Source of the DNA: Chloroflexi bacterium HGW-Chloroflexi-2
GTDB taxonomy: Bacteria; Chloroflexota; Anaerolineae; Anaerolineales; Anaerolineaceae
Assembly (NCBI GenBank): GCA_002840735.1
Contig: PHBY01000006.1
Span: 62,001 to 126,000 of the forward strand
Length of the DNA stretch: 64,000 bases
Direction of reading: 5' to 3'
Shown here: positions 26,339 to 37,190 of the stretch, one piece after another
Numbering within the stretch: position 1 is the stretch's first letter
How the letters are laid out: every line of letters begins with the position of its first letter
Program-made: the position numbers and the translations under genes
Notes under the pieces: generated by a model
The model's database searches: none
Told to the model about the DNA's origin: nothing
What the model saw: the letters and a program-made list of their open reading frames with translations, nothing else

Positions 26339-28144
26339 ATGAGTAATGATCAACCAACCCGCTGGGATCTTTCCAATATATTTCCTGGTCTCGAATCAGA
26401 AGAATTTAAGCAGGCATTTTCAGACACATCAAACGTAATTAACGAATTAGTGTCCTGCTTTCAAACGAAATTAGCTCCCCTTTCGCCTGAAACTGATCCA
26501 CGAGTGCTGAATGAGGCCTTATCAGAGTATGTAAATACCCTGAATGACACAATAACACATGTGGGAAAAGTGGCCAATTACATCTACAGTTTCATCAGTA
26601 CCGATTCATACAACAAATTGGCTACCCGCCTGATGTCGGAGTTTGAACAATTAGGCGTGCGTCTCGAACACCAGGATGTGATCTTTAAAAATTGGTTATC
26701 AAAAATCAGCACCAAGGTTGATGAGATCATTTCGTTAGGTGGAACGGTCGCGGAACATGAATTTGCTTTGAAAGAGATCATCCACTTCAGTCAATATCTG
26801 ATGAGTCAGGCAGAAGAGGAGCTTGCTTCTGAGCTTAATTTAAGCGGCGCTTCTGGTTGGGAAAAATTACAGGGTGTCATCACATCTCAATTATCCGTTG
26901 AAATGGAAATTGATGGTGAATTAAAGAAATTACCCGCTCCTGCTCTGATTAATTTACGTTCTCATCCTGTAGAAGAAATGCGGAAAAAAGGGTATGAAAA
27001 AGAAATGCAAGCCTGGAAATCAGTCGAAGAACCATTGGCTGCAGCGCTGAATGGTATTAAAGGCACAGTGATCACCCTGAACAAGAAAAGAGGACGCAAA
27101 GACGCAGTTGAAAGTGCCCTCGACATGGCCAGAATTGATCGTGAAACCCTCGAAGCGATGCTCTCTGCCATGCAGGACTCTTTCCCCATGTTCAGGCGCT
27201 ATTTCCAGGCAAAGGCAAAACGCTTCGGACAGGAAAAATTGCCCTGGTGGAATCTTTTTGCGCCTGTCGGTCAATCGGATACCAAATTTAGCTTCCTGGA
27301 AGCAAGAGATTTTATTCTGGATCATTTTACAAAATTCTCTCCAGATCTTGCTGATTTTGCAGCGCGCGCATTTGATAATAACTGGATCGATGCAGAACAA
27401 CGTGAAGGGAAAATGGGGGGAGCATTCTGCATGGATATTCCAGGAACCGGAGAATCTCGCATACTCAGTAATTTTGATGGATCGCTGGATCAGGTTTCAA
27501 CGCTGGCTCATGAAATTGGTCACGGATTCCACAATGATTGCATGGAAAAAGCAAATCGCACCCAATTGCAACAACGCACACCCATGACCATGGCGGAGAC
27601 TGCATCGATTATGTGTGAAACGATCATCTCAAATGCCTCCCTCAAACAGGCGAAAAGCAAAGAAGAAGAATTGGCCATCCTTGAAGGCATGTTGAATGGT
27701 GATTCACAGGTAATTGTTGATATCTACTCCCGCTATCTCTTTGAGAAGGAAGTCTTTGAACGCTGCGTTAAATCAGATCTATCCGCAGAGGAATTTTGTG
27801 ACATCATGGTACGGGCACAGAAAGCCACATATGGTGATGGTCTGGATGAAAATTATCTGCATAAATACATGTGGACATGGAAACCGCATTACTATTCAGC
27901 CCAACTATCCTTCTATAATTTCCCTTACGCATTCGGCTTAATGTTTGGTACCGGGTTATATGCCATTTATCAGGAAAGGGGAGATTCCTTCATTCCTGAA
28001 TACAAAGACCTGCTTTCCAGTACTGGACTGGGTTCAGCTGCAGAATTAGCCAATCGGTTCGGTATCAATATTCGTGATAAGGCATTCTGGGAAGGATCCC
28101 TGAAGGTTGTTGAGCAGCGTGTCAACCGATATGTAGAAATCTAA
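26339..28144 (+). CDS. pepF: M3 family oligoendopeptidase F
   Basis: 601 residues, the usual PepF length. The zinc site is intact: H391-E-I-G-H395 with the third ligand Glu420 in MAETASIMCE, 25 residues downstream as in M3 peptidases. The helical N-terminal half (about 1-200) carries the oligopeptidase cap. It degrades 7-17 residue peptides in the cytoplasm. GAGG precedes the ATG; a terminator follows, so it is monocistronic. Confidence 0.92.
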   Translation: MSNDQPTRWDLSNIFPGLESEEFKQAFSDTSNVINELVSCFQTKLAPLSPETDPRVLNEALSEYVNTLNDTITHVGKVANYIYSFISTDSYNKLATRLMSEFEQLGVRLEHQDVIFKNWLSKISTKVDEIISLGGTVAEHEFALKEIIHFSQYLMSQAEEELASELNLSGASGWEKLQGVITSQLSVEMEIDGELKKLPAPALINLRSHPVEEMRKKGYEKEMQAWKSVEEPLAAALNGIKGTVITLNKKRGRKDAVESALDMARIDRETLEAMLSAMQDSFPMFRRYFQAKAKRFGQEKLPWWNLFAPVGQSDTKFSFLEARDFILDHFTKFSPDLADFAARAFDNNWIDAEQREGKMGGAFCMDIPGTGESRILSNFDGSLDQVSTLAHEIGHGFHNDCMEKANRTQLQQRTPMTMAETASIMCETIISNASLKQAKSKEEELAILEGMLNGDSQVIVDIYSRYLFEKEVFERCVKSDLSAEEFCDIMVRAQKATYGDGLDENYLHKYMWTWKPHYYSAQLSFYNFPYAFGLMFGTGLYAIYQERGDSFIPEYKDLLSSTGLGSAAELANRFGINIRDKAFWEGSLKVVEQRVNRYVEI

Positions 28145-28167
28145 TCCGTTTTTTTAACAAACAAAGC

Positions 28168-28203
28168 AAACAGGTCTTCTGAAAAACCAAAGACCTGTTT
28201 TCC
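28168..28203 (+). terminator. Terminator after pepF
   Basis: aaacaggtctt and aagacctgttt form an 11-bp stem with an 11-nt loop and a short T tract. Confidence 0.75.
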
Positions 28204-28408
28204 TATTAAATGGCAAGGATTGTCAATTAGACCCAATTTGAACTCTCAATAAACTTTCAATCAAGCCTTAATATGATCATTCACTTTACATTTTCATTAA
28301 TTGAGTAATGATTATAAAAATTCTCTGTATTGTATAATTAAGAAAGTTTTAATTTATGGACATAATTTTTTTCCATTATCAGTATGAAATCACACGGGAA
28401 ACATATTT

Positions 28409-30571
28409 ATGATTGCCTTACTTTCCGTTGTACCCATAATCGTCACAGGCATCGCTGGAGCTTTGGGTGTATTCATTTTATTGATTTCATCAACAAGGAA
28501 AATAGATAAAGTTCAGATTTCCTTTGGATGCGCTGCCATTGCAGTTATGCTATATGGGATTTCCACCACTGAGCTATACAATTCATCCACGCTAATTGAA
28601 GCAAATGTATCTCAAAGGATGCAGATTGCTTCTATTGTTTTATTTATCTTATCTTTTTTCTATTTTGTCATTCACTATCTCAATGTAGCTTTCTGGAAGA
28701 AATATTTTTGGGTTTGGATTATCCTGGCAATTCTTGCCATAATCCCCCAAATATTTATTTATCATCCACTTATTTGGAATATTAATAAAAGTAATTTTCA
28801 CCTGATAAATTTCTTTGGCAATATGCAGATTATTAATGAAAGTGTGCCAGGGATCATAACCCAAATCACCTTTGGATTAGGTGTGATTTCATTCTTAATT
28901 ATCACAGTTCTGGTTATCCAGGAATTTCATGGGCAAAAAAATAAATTCAAACACCCATTATTTCTTTCTACATTGATTATTTTTATAGCAATTATCAATG
29001 ACACATTGGTGGGAATTGGAATCATAAAATCAATCTATACACTGGAAGTTGGCTTCTTAATCGTCATAGCATTGGTGGCTTTCCTTCTTTCCAGGAATAT
29101 TCTGGATGCAATTGCCACAAAAGAAGCCTTGGAAACTGTTAATTTAGCATTACAGGTTCATAAAGAAGAGCTGGAGAAAACAATATCCGAAAGAACGCAT
29201 GCTTATCAAGCTCAGGCAGAATATTTTCGCGCATTGGTGGATAATAACCCGATTGCTACCGTAACCCTGGACAATAACCAACGAATCTTATCAGTCAACC
29301 CAGCATTTGAAGAGCTTTTCGGGTATTCTCAGGAAGAAGCATTATCCCAGGACCTGGATACATTAATTGCTTCTGAAGACCAAATTATTGAAGCAAAAAA
29401 CCTGACAGAGAAAGTATTAAATAACCTTAGAATTTCCGATAAAGGTATTCGTAAACAAAAAGACGGTAGACAGGTTCAGGTGGAAATTTTTGGTGTACCG
29501 GTTATTGTTAATAATCAAAAGGTGGGTGTACTGGGACTATACCGGAATATTTCAGACCAAATCAAAGCTGAGAAAATATTACAAGAAAGTGAGATGCGCT
29601 ATCGGAGCCTGTTTGAGGATTCTCCGATCTCATTATGGGAAGAAGATTTTAGTGCTATAAAATTTGAAATTGATCGCTTTAAATCCATGGGAGTGAAGAA
29701 TTTTCACGAATTTTTTTCAACCAATCAGGACATTGTGCTTCGATTAATGGAAAAGATCAAAGTGATCAATGTCAACCAGGCTACCATCAGATTATTTAAA
29801 GCCTCATCTAAAGAAGATTTATTTAACCATATTCACAGTATTATCCTGCCAGAATCAGTTCCAACCAACGGTGAGATTTATGCGTCTCTGGCTGAAGGTG
29901 AATATCAATGCATAGGGGAAATCCATCATAAAGATTTCCTAGGCAATCATATTTTCACCGTTTTACGATTATCCATCGCGCCAGGATATGAAGAAACCTG
30001 GGGAAAGGTCTTCGTCTCAATCATTGATATAACCGAACGTAAAAATAATGAATCTTATCTTGAATACCTTTCGACTCATGATCAATTGACAGGGGTCGCC
30101 AACCGATCTCTGCTCTATGATCGATTAAATCATGCGCTTGCCCATGCAAAACGTGATCAGACAATGGTTGCTGTTTTCTTTCTGGATTTAGATGGGTACA
30201 AAACAATTAATGACCTGTTTGGTCACCTGGTTGGAGATCAATTATTAATTCAGATCGCAAATCGTCTTTCAGCCAATATGCGTGAAGCAGATACTGTTGC
30301 GCGTTTCGGTGGAGACGAGTTCATTCTTGTACTGGAGAATATTAACAGTATAGAAGCTGTAAAACCAATTACAGAAAAAATTCTTAAATCAATTGCCGAA
30401 CCGTACCGAAACAATGGCAACCTCTGTCAGGTAACAACCAGCATTGGTATCAGTATCTATCCGATGGATGGAACAACCACTGAAGAACTAATCAACAAAG
30501 CTGATACAGCCATGTATCGTGCCAAACAATTGGGAAAAAACCAATACAAATTCTTCAGCCTTCGATCATGA
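28409..30571 (+). CDS. 7TM-PAS-PAS-GGDEF diguanylate cyclase
   Basis: 720 residues. Seven N-terminal membrane helices (about 1-230) resemble the histidine-kinase 7TM sensor region. A short coiled coil leads into PAS1 (about 270-390, FRALVDNNPIATVTLDNNQRILSVN), a second more divergent PAS (about 395-545, YRSLFEDSPISLWEEDF) and a GGDEF domain. The active site GGDEF is at 634-638 and the inhibitory I-site RxxD (READ) is at 625-628, so the enzyme should make c-di-GMP and be feedback-inhibited. No EAL domain. Probably cotranscribed with the GTPase downstream only if no terminator lies between; none was seen. Confidence 0.9.
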   Translation: MIALLSVVPIIVTGIAGALGVFILLISSTRKIDKVQISFGCAAIAVMLYGISTTELYNSSTLIEANVSQRMQIASIVLFILSFFYFVIHYLNVAFWKKYFWVWIILAILAIIPQIFIYHPLIWNINKSNFHLINFFGNMQIINESVPGIITQITFGLGVISFLIITVLVIQEFHGQKNKFKHPLFLSTLIIFIAIINDTLVGIGIIKSIYTLEVGFLIVIALVAFLLSRNILDAIATKEALETVNLALQVHKEELEKTISERTHAYQAQAEYFRALVDNNPIATVTLDNNQRILSVNPAFEELFGYSQEEALSQDLDTLIASEDQIIEAKNLTEKVLNNLRISDKGIRKQKDGRQVQVEIFGVPVIVNNQKVGVLGLYRNISDQIKAEKILQESEMRYRSLFEDSPISLWEEDFSAIKFEIDRFKSMGVKNFHEFFSTNQDIVLRLMEKIKVINVNQATIRLFKASSKEDLFNHIHSIILPESVPTNGEIYASLAEGEYQCIGEIHHKDFLGNHIFTVLRLSIAPGYEETWGKVFVSIIDITERKNNESYLEYLSTHDQLTGVANRSLLYDRLNHALAHAKRDQTMVAVFFLDLDGYKTINDLFGHLVGDQLLIQIANRLSANMREADTVARFGGDEFILVLENINSIEAVKPITEKILKSIAEPYRNNGNLCQVTTSIGISIYPMDGTTTEELINKADTAMYRAKQLGKNQYKFFSLRS

Positions 30572-30638
30572 AATTTAAAAAAAACTGGTATTTTTCATCG
30601 TCAAAGAGTATGATCTATATGGTAATGGAGAATAATTA

Positions 30639-32369
30639 ATGAGAATACTCAAACAAAACCAAGAAGATTTATTGACTCTGGAGAGAAATCTCCTGAATGA
30701 TCTACAGATGGCTTTGCTAAGTTTTGGAGCATCCAAAGCGGATTTAGAAACCCTTGGTCAATCGATTCGACAAATCGACGATTTGTTCCTGCTCGTTATC
30801 GTTGGTGAATTTAATGCAGGAAAAAGCTCATTCATCAATGCCTTGCTTGGGGACAATTTACTGAAAGAAGGGGTTACTCCAACTACAACTCAAATCAATA
30901 TTATTCGCTATCATGTAGAACTCCAGGAAATGATTTCGGAAAAAAATATTCTGGAGATCGGAGCTCCTATTCCTCTGCTAAAAGAGATCAGTATTGTGGA
31001 TACACCCGGCACCAATGCAATTATGCGTAAACACGAAGAAATCACCAGTCAATTTATCCCTCGTTCTGATCTGGTTTTATTTGTAACATCTGCAGATCGT
31101 CCCCTCTCCGAAAGCGAGAGAGCTTTCTTACAACAAATCCGTGATTGGGGAAAGAAATTGGTGCTGGTACTCAACAAAGTTGATCTGCTACAAAATGACG
31201 ATGAAGTTCGTCAGGTAGAAAAATTCATCACAGAAAATATACACTCCTTGCTGGGTATCCAACCAGAAATCTTCTCTGTCAGTTCGAGACTGGCTTTGCA
31301 GGCAAAAAAAGGTAATCCGCATCTCTGGCACGCCAGCCATTTTGAAGAATTAGAAAAACACATCCAATCTTCCCTGGATGAAACCGAAAGAATTCGCTTG
31401 AAATTCCTCAATCCAATTGGCGTAGGATTAAATCTCAATCAACGTTATGCAAATGTAATTCAATCCCGGTTAGACCTGCTTAATGAGGATTGGGAAGTGA
31501 TTAGTAGTGTGGAAAGACAATTGAAACTTTATAAAGAAGATATGCGTCAGGATTTTGATTTTCGCATGGCAGACATCGAAAATATACTCTATTCCATGGA
31601 AAAACGTGGGCAAATTTTCTTTGAAGAATATTTAAGAATTGCACGGATTCCGGATCTATTGAAGAAAGAAAAAATTCAAAATGCGTTCAAGCAGGAAGTG
31701 ATTGATGAAGTTCCTCAACATATTGAGGAAAAAATTCAGGAACTCATTGATTGGATGGTTGAAAGAGATTTCCGGCAATGGCAGGCTGTTTTGGAGCACC
31801 TGGATAAACGCAAAAATGCTCATCAAGGCAAGATCATAGGTGATAATCTGAACACAAGCTTCCAATATAATCGGGAACATTTGATCGAAAGTGTGGCCAA
31901 TCGGGCAAAACGAGTGGTCGATGGTTACGATCACCACATAGAAGCAGCTAACATTGCCGAAGGTGCCCAAAATGCAGTTGCAGCTGCTGCAGCAATTGAG
32001 GTTGGAGCGGTTGGATTGGGTACTCTGATAGCCGTTCTGGCATCATCCCTCGCTGCTGATGTAACCGGCATTCTGGTAGCCAGTGGTGTTGCCGTACTGG
32101 GATTATTTGTCATTCCAGCCAAAAGAAGAAAAGCCAATTTGGAACTGACAAAAAAAATTAAAATGCTTCGTGAACAATTGGTTTCAACGCTGAATACCCA
32201 ATTTAATCATGAAATAGATCGCAGTCTTGAAAGAATTAATGCTGCCATCGCTCCTTATACCCGTTTCGTGCGTTCCGAAAAAGATTCTTTAGATCAGGTA
32301 AACGAAGAACTCAATCAACTCCAAATTCATTTAATGAACCTGGAGAAACAAGTCAAACAAATGCAATGA
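30639..32369 (+). CDS. Bacterial dynamin-like GTPase
   Basis: 576 residues. The GTPase motifs are in order: P-loop GEFNAGKSSFINALLG, a conserved switch Thr in GVTPTTTQIN, DTPGTNAI (G3) and LNKVDLL (G4). A long helical stalk follows, with a hydrophobic hairpin (about 455-500, AAAAIEVGAVGLGTLIAVLASS) that can insert into membrane, then a C-terminal coiled coil. This layout matches bacterial dynamin-like proteins, which remodel or repair membranes. It is single, not paired as in DynA/B-type operons. Confidence 0.88.
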   Translation: MRILKQNQEDLLTLERNLLNDLQMALLSFGASKADLETLGQSIRQIDDLFLLVIVGEFNAGKSSFINALLGDNLLKEGVTPTTTQINIIRYHVELQEMISEKNILEIGAPIPLLKEISIVDTPGTNAIMRKHEEITSQFIPRSDLVLFVTSADRPLSESERAFLQQIRDWGKKLVLVLNKVDLLQNDDEVRQVEKFITENIHSLLGIQPEIFSVSSRLALQAKKGNPHLWHASHFEELEKHIQSSLDETERIRLKFLNPIGVGLNLNQRYANVIQSRLDLLNEDWEVISSVERQLKLYKEDMRQDFDFRMADIENILYSMEKRGQIFFEEYLRIARIPDLLKKEKIQNAFKQEVIDEVPQHIEEKIQELIDWMVERDFRQWQAVLEHLDKRKNAHQGKIIGDNLNTSFQYNREHLIESVANRAKRVVDGYDHHIEAANIAEGAQNAVAAAAAIEVGAVGLGTLIAVLASSLAADVTGILVASGVAVLGLFVIPAKRRKANLELTKKIKMLREQLVSTLNTQFNHEIDRSLERINAAIAPYTRFVRSEKDSLDQVNEELNQLQIHLMNLEKQVKQMQ

Positions 32370-32476
32370 TATATCAATAACAATATTGAATGGAATTTCC
32401 AGGGCAATTGATTTACAATGTAAATGCCTTTGAATTGACCTGATTTTTAATAAAAATAAATTATAAGGAGACACCT

Positions 32477-33424
32477 ATGATTGTAACGACCAAGAAACTA
32501 TTCGATTTAGCATATGGAAAATATGCAATTGGTGCCTACAATATCAACAATGTAGAACAGACCATGGGTCTTTTCCGTGGTTGTGTTGAATCGGAAGCGC
32601 CTTTTATTATTCAAATCAGTAAAGGGGCGCGTTCATACACAGATAAATTCGTTCTCGAGTCGATCATTCGCGCGGCGGATGTAATCTTCCCGGACGCTAT
32701 CTTTGCTGTACATCTTGACCATGGTGATGAACAAACCTGTTATGACTGCATTGAGAGTGGTTTTTATAGCTCGGTAATGATCGATGCCAGCCATGAATCC
32801 TTTGATGAGAACATTGCCATCACCAAACGTGTGGTGGATGCTGCTCACGCCAAGGGTATTGTGGTGGAAGCGGAATTAGGGCAATTAGGTGGTGTGGAAG
32901 AACACGTTGCCGTCGATGAAGCTGATGCAAAATTAACCGATCCAGACCAGGCGAAAGAATTTGTTGAACGCACAGGTGTGGACTCTTTAGCTTGCGCAAT
33001 TGGAACAAGCCATGGAGCATTCAAATTCTCCGGAACACAGGCCTTACGTTTTGATGTGTTATCCGAGATTCAAAAACGGTTACCCGGCTTTCCCCTGGTT
33101 ATGCATGGTTCCAGTTCGGTGCCGCAGGAAGAAGTTGAACGCATCAACAAAGCAGGGGGCAAGCTAATGGGTGCTAAAGGCGTTGATGATCGACAATTCA
33201 AACGCGCAGCAGAACTGGGTGTTACCAAAATCAATATTGATACGGATGGCCGTCTGGTTTGGACTCGTGTTCATCGCGAATATTTCCTGGAACACCCGGA
33301 AAATTTTGATCTTCGTCCTCCAGGAAAAGTTTTCATGGCAGAATATGCAAAATTTATTGCGGATAAGAATCAAAAATTAGGAAGTGCCGGGCAAATTCCC
33401 GAAATCAAGAAATTCTTGAAATAG
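32477..33424 (+). CDS. fba: Class II fructose-bisphosphate aldolase
   Basis: 315 residues with AAGGAG 8 nt before the ATG. Zinc and catalytic residues are visible: HLDHGD with Asp81 and His82, SHGAFKF with His179, and MHGSSS with His210. It cleaves fructose 1,6-bisphosphate into two triose phosphates in glycolysis; tagatose-bisphosphate or ketose-bisphosphate specificity cannot be excluded. Codon use looks stronger than in neighbours (highly expressed type). A strong terminator follows, so the gene is monocistronic. Confidence 0.88.
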   Translation: MIVTTKKLFDLAYGKYAIGAYNINNVEQTMGLFRGCVESEAPFIIQISKGARSYTDKFVLESIIRAADVIFPDAIFAVHLDHGDEQTCYDCIESGFYSSVMIDASHESFDENIAITKRVVDAAHAKGIVVEAELGQLGGVEEHVAVDEADAKLTDPDQAKEFVERTGVDSLACAIGTSHGAFKFSGTQALRFDVLSEIQKRLPGFPLVMHGSSSVPQEEVERINKAGGKLMGAKGVDDRQFKRAAELGVTKINIDTDGRLVWTRVHREYFLEHPENFDLRPPGKVFMAEYAKFIADKNQKLGSAGQIPEIKKFLK

Positions 33425-33445
33425 AACTAGCACGAATAATGGCAA

Positions 33446-33483
33446 ACACATCCAGCCATCTTACACTGGATGTGTTTTTTTTT
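33446..33483 (+). terminator. Terminator after the aldolase gene
   Basis: acacatccag and ctggatgtgt form a 10-bp stem followed by nine T. Confidence 0.92.
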
Positions 33484-33506
33484 AATACAAGTAGTAAATT
33501 CAATTA

Positions 33507-33521
33507 TGATAAAATGCCAGT
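33507..33521 (+). promoter_or_regulatory. Extended -10 promoter giving a leaderless start
   Basis: TGATAAAAT (33507-33515) is an extended -10 element; its TAAAAT ends 6 nt before ATG 33522, so transcription should start at or next to the start codon. No Shine-Dalgarno is present. Confidence 0.5.
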
Positions 33522-34046
33522 ATGAATGAACAACGAAATCGTCGCATTGTGACAAGTTATCCCATTGAAATACTTATCAAACCAACCAATCAGATGGATT
33601 CAGACTGGGTTAAATTAGGTAATGGACCTGGATTTTTTGATATTCCAGCCGACATGGTAGCAGAAATCAGTATAAAAAATTTGAAAGATGAAACGATCAA
33701 AGTCTTGATAGAAGAAATACAGGATGTGGATGGTCTATTTTCATTCAACCTCTCCGAAAACCGCAATGTTGGTAATAAAGGAATGCGTTTTATTCCTTTA
33801 TTGACACAAATTTCTCACCTCAACTTGAGTGCCTGTGGATTGAACGATTATGGTATTGATCCCATCATCAAAATGCGCAATATTCGCTACCTGGATTTAA
33901 GTTATTGCACGCGTCTGACAGATTTGAGCATCAAAAAACTCGGCGAGATGCGACGATTAGAGGAAATCTACCTGCGAGGAATTCCTAAAATCTCGCATGC
34001 TGCATTAAGAAAGATTGAACGCCGAGATTTGATTATTCGTCGTTAG
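33522..34046 (+). CDS. Leucine-rich-repeat (RNI-like) protein
   Basis: 174 residues. The C-terminal half has three to four degenerate ribonuclease-inhibitor-type repeats ([50 protein letters not shown]). The N-terminal part is not recognised. No signal peptide, so a cytoplasmic protein-interaction role is likely. It overlaps the convergent copA gene by 4 bp and is preceded by a leaderless-type promoter. Confidence 0.7.
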   Translation: MNEQRNRRIVTSYPIEILIKPTNQMDSDWVKLGNGPGFFDIPADMVAEISIKNLKDETIKVLIEEIQDVDGLFSFNLSENRNVGNKGMRFIPLLTQISHLNLSACGLNDYGIDPIIKMRNIRYLDLSYCTRLTDLSIKKLGEMRRLEEIYLRGIPKISHAALRKIERRDLIIRR

Positions 34047-36472
34047 TGGACAGTCAGTTTTTTCCGGCGCAAACGTAAGCTATTGCTGACAACAAACACA
34101 CTGCTGAATGCCATCGCTCCAGCTGCCAACATTGGATTTAAATATCCCATGGCTGCCGCAGGAATCAGCAGAATATTATAAATAAAAGCCCAGAATAAAT
34201 TCTGTTTTATCGTTGATAGCGTCAAACGTGATAAACGAATCGCTTTGGGAACACCGGATAGATCCCCACCCATTAAAACCACAGGAGCCGAAGCCATGGC
34301 AACATCTGTACCGGTGCCAATTGCCATACCTACATCTGCCTGCGCCAGGGCTGGAGCATCATTAATGCCATCACCTACCATGGCTACGACGGCACCATCT
34401 ACTTGCAGTTGTTTTACTTTTTCAATCTTATCTGCTGGCAATACTTCTGCTATCACCTGATCCATATTTACCTGTTCCGCAACTGCATTGGCAGTTTGTT
34501 GATTGTCTCCAGTGATCATGACCGTTTTTAAATTCATCGCCTTCAATGCATCAATGGCTTCTTTAGAACCTGTTTTCAGCATATCAGCTACAGCAATACA
34601 TCCATGAACCGAACCATCGATCGCAACCAGCATAACAGTCTTGGCTTCATCCTGTAGTTTCTGAATTTTTGCATGAAGTTCATCAATTTTCCAATTCAGT
34701 TCATTGGCCATGCGTAGATTCCCAACGGCAATCTGTTTTCCATCCACCTCTGCGACAACACCTGAACCAACGTGAGCCTGAAAACCTAATGGATCACTAA
34801 GGTTTAGACCTCTCTGGTTCGCTTCCGTGAGTATGGCTTCACCCAATGGATGTTCACTTCCTTTTTCAACGGATGCTGCCAGTCTTAATAATTCTTCTTC
34901 ACCATCAGGAAAATTAATCACCATAATATCAGTTACAGCTGGTTGACCACGAGTGATCGTACCTGTTTTGTCCAACACAACCACATTTAAGTTGCCCGCT
35001 CGTTCCAGAGCTTCACTCGATTTGAACAGGATTCCCTGCTCTGCGCCTAAACCAGTTCCAACCATAACAGCTGTTGGAGTCGCCAATCCCATTGCACAGG
35101 GACAGGCAATGACCAGCACTGCAATCATCTTGATTAATGCCCGTGTAAATTGTGAAATTTCTGCATCTACCACTGGAGGAACAGCAATAAACCAGACAAG
35201 GAAAGTAACGACAGCTATGCCAATCACGGCCGGAACAAATACAGACGAAATCTTATCAACCAGTTTCTGGATGGGAGCTTTGCTACCCTGAGCTTCTTCA
35301 ACTAATTTTATTATTTGTGCCAGAGCTGTTTCTTTACCTACTTTGGTTGCTTCAAACCGAATGAGCCCAACTTTATTTAATGTTGCACCAATAACGATAT
35401 CTCCAGGTTTCTTATCTACTGGCATCGATTCACCTGTCAACATGGATTCATCAATGGTGCTCCTGCCTTCAATCACCACACCATCCACCGGAACTTTTTC
35501 ACCTGGACGTACCAATACATAATCTCCAATCGTTACTTCATCGGTTGGAATTTCGATTTCTTTTCCATCCCTAATGACATGCGCAGTTGTTGCCCTTAGA
35601 TTTATCAATTTTTTGATTGCTTCAGAAGTTCGACCCTTAGCCTTAGCTTCCAGATACTTTCCCAGTTTGATCAGTGTTATGATAACGGCCGCGGTTTCAA
35701 AATATACATGACCTGGCAAAAGACCTAGGACAATTGGTATGGAGTACAGGTAGGCAGCTGAGGACCCCATGGCAACCAGTACATCCATGTTTGCGGAGCC
35801 GTTACGCAGAGATTTGTATGCCCCAATGTAGTATTGTCTACCGACATAAAACTGGACCGGCGTTGCCAGGGCAAACATCACCCATTTTGGCCAGTTACTA
35901 TGCATATCTATTTTGATCAGGCCCAGGTCCAATCCCATAGAAAAGATGAAGAGTGGGATTGTAAAGATCAGACCTATGATCAGCATCTTTTTTTGATAAT
36001 TAATTTCAGCTTCCCTGGCTTGTGCCTCTGCATCGACAGCAGAATCTCCGGTTTCAACTGCCTGAAAACCAGCCTGTTTGACAATTTTTCGTAAATCCTG
36101 CTGGCTGATGATGGTTGGAATATAAGTAACCTTTGCCCTTTCAGCTGAATAAATTACACTGCTATTTAGTACACCTTCCTGAGCGGATAAGGCTTTTTCG
36201 AGACGTCTGGCGTCATTGTCATCGCTCATACCCTGGACGAATAGATCTGCCTCACCCGTTGCAACCCCATAACCTGCACGTTCTACACGCTGTAAAATTA
36301 TGGGGAGTTTCACCAGAGTGGGATCGTAATCAACCGTTGCTCGCTCTGAGGAGAGATTCACGATCGCTGAATTAATCCCCTTTTCTTTCTTAATATTTCG
36401 CTCTACAGAAGCGACACAATTTGCGCAAGTCATTCCTGTGATGGGTAATACGACGTGCTTTGACTCAGCCAT
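34043..36472 (-). CDS. copA: Copper-exporting P1B-type ATPase
   Basis: 809 residues. HMA1 has the metal site GMTCANC (Cys16, Cys19); HMA2 is present but its site reads GMSDDND (83-87), with both Cys replaced by Asp. Eight membrane helices, the transmembrane CPC metal site (457-459), the phosphorylated Asp501 in DKTGT, an SEHP motif and the [10 protein letters not shown] hinge are intact. It pumps Cu(I) out of the cell. Last gene of the csoR-copZ-copA operon, 56 bp after copZ. Confidence 0.93.
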   Translation of the reverse strand: MAESKHVVLPITGMTCANCVASVERNIKKEKGINSAIVNLSSERATVDYDPTLVKLPIILQRVERAGYGVATGEADLFVQGMSDDNDARRLEKALSAQEGVLNSSVIYSAERAKVTYIPTIISQQDLRKIVKQAGFQAVETGDSAVDAEAQAREAEINYQKKMLIIGLIFTIPLFIFSMGLDLGLIKIDMHSNWPKWVMFALATPVQFYVGRQYYIGAYKSLRNGSANMDVLVAMGSSAAYLYSIPIVLGLLPGHVYFETAAVIITLIKLGKYLEAKAKGRTSEAIKKLINLRATTAHVIRDGKEIEIPTDEVTIGDYVLVRPGEKVPVDGVVIEGRSTIDESMLTGESMPVDKKPGDIVIGATLNKVGLIRFEATKVGKETALAQIIKLVEEAQGSKAPIQKLVDKISSVFVPAVIGIAVVTFLVWFIAVPPVVDAEISQFTRALIKMIAVLVIACPCAMGLATPTAVMVGTGLGAEQGILFKSSEALERAGNLNVVVLDKTGTITRGQPAVTDIMVINFPDGEEELLRLAASVEKGSEHPLGEAILTEANQRGLNLSDPLGFQAHVGSGVVAEVDGKQIAVGNLRMANELNWKIDELHAKIQKLQDEAKTVMLVAIDGSVHGCIAVADMLKTGSKEAIDALKAMNLKTVMITGDNQQTANAVAEQVNMDQVIAEVLPADKIEKVKQLQVDGAVVAMVGDGINDAPALAQADVGMAIGTGTDVAMASAPVVLMGGDLSGVPKAIRLSRLTLSTIKQNLFWAFIYNILLIPAAAMGYLNPMLAAGAMAFSSVFVVSNSLRLRRKKLTVH

Positions 36473-36528
36473 TGAGTATTCCTTTCATGATGATCTACAA
36501 ACTCTGGTGAAACCCTTGTCCGATATTA

Positions 36529-36735
36529 TTAGTCACCAGCGGGATAATTGATTTCTTGCAACAAGGCTTTAATTTTTACAGTATCCGCGGGTTGTTCAAA
36601 TGAAACAGTTACCTGTTTCGTTTGAGCAGAAGCAACTACTTTTTTAACGCCATCTAAATCGACTAATTCGGTTTGTATGGTATGGACACAATGTCCACAA
36701 GAAATATTGGGTACGTTTAATGTGATTTCAGTCAT
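36529..36735 (-). CDS. copZ: Copper chaperone, HMA domain protein
   Basis: 68 residues, one heavy-metal-associated domain with the metal site ISCGHCVHTI (C-x-x-C). It hands Cu(I) to CopA or to CsoR. Between csoR (14 bp gap) and copA in one operon. Normal length for CopZ. Confidence 0.9.
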   Translation of the reverse strand: MTEITLNVPNISCGHCVHTIQTELVDLDGVKKVVASAQTKQVTVSFEQPADTVKIKALLQEINYPAGD

Positions 36736-36749
36736 TTGATCTCCTTTTT

Positions 36750-37022
36750 TTATACTTTGGTTGCTGTTTCAAAAACCTCGGTAATTTCCAACAGCACCCG
36801 TTCTCTCTCATTTGGATCATCGCCTTTAACGGCAGTAACCAGGCACGAATGTAAGTGACCTTCGAGAATCTTGGTGCTGATTTTATTTAACGAGGATTGG
36901 ACTGCCTGAATTTGACGAATGATATCAATACAATACGCATCCTCCTCGACCATGCGCTGAACACCCCGCAGGTGCCCTTCAGCGATTTTGAGTCTTTGAA
37001 TTACTTCTTTATGATCGTGCAT
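36750..37022 (-). CDS. csoR: CsoR-family copper-sensing repressor
   Basis: 90 residues, all helical, of the DUF156 family. The Cu(I) ligands match the CsoR pattern: Cys31, His56 and Cys60 (spacing 25 and 4). Without copper it binds a G/C-tract palindrome and represses its own operon; Cu(I) releases it. The expected operator lies immediately upstream (37033-37058), which supports autoregulation of csoR-copZ-copA. AAGGAG precedes the ATG. Confidence 0.92.
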   Translation of the reverse strand: MHDHKEVIQRLKIAEGHLRGVQRMVEEDAYCIDIIRQIQAVQSSLNKISTKILEGHLHSCLVTAVKGDDPNERERVLLEITEVFETATKV

Positions 37023-37032
37023 CTTTTCTCCT

Positions 37033-37092
37033 TACCCCCTCCCCATGGGGGGGGCATAGAACTATATTATCTAATTCGACCTGAATTGTCAA
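37033..37092 (-). promoter_or_regulatory. csoR promoter and CsoR operator
   Basis: On the minus strand TTGACA (37092-37087) is followed after 17 bp by TAATAT. Just downstream, 37033-37058 is a G/C-tract palindrome (taccccctccccatggggggggcata, read as two half-sites around CATG) matching 10 of 13 positions per half, the shape of known CsoR operators. It would overlap the transcription start. Confidence 0.82.
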
Positions 37093-37190
37093 GTATTTAC
37101 ACGTTTTATAGAAGAAATTCTTTTTTTATTTATTGCCCTTTGAATCCGGTTATAATCATTGTCAATACCTATTTTGGAGTAACTCAAACG

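Noticed and set aside
36897-37190. Upstream extension of the LCP gene
   Set aside because: The extra 98 codons overlap csoR and its promoter on the other strand; ATG 37191 with GGAG fits the family start.
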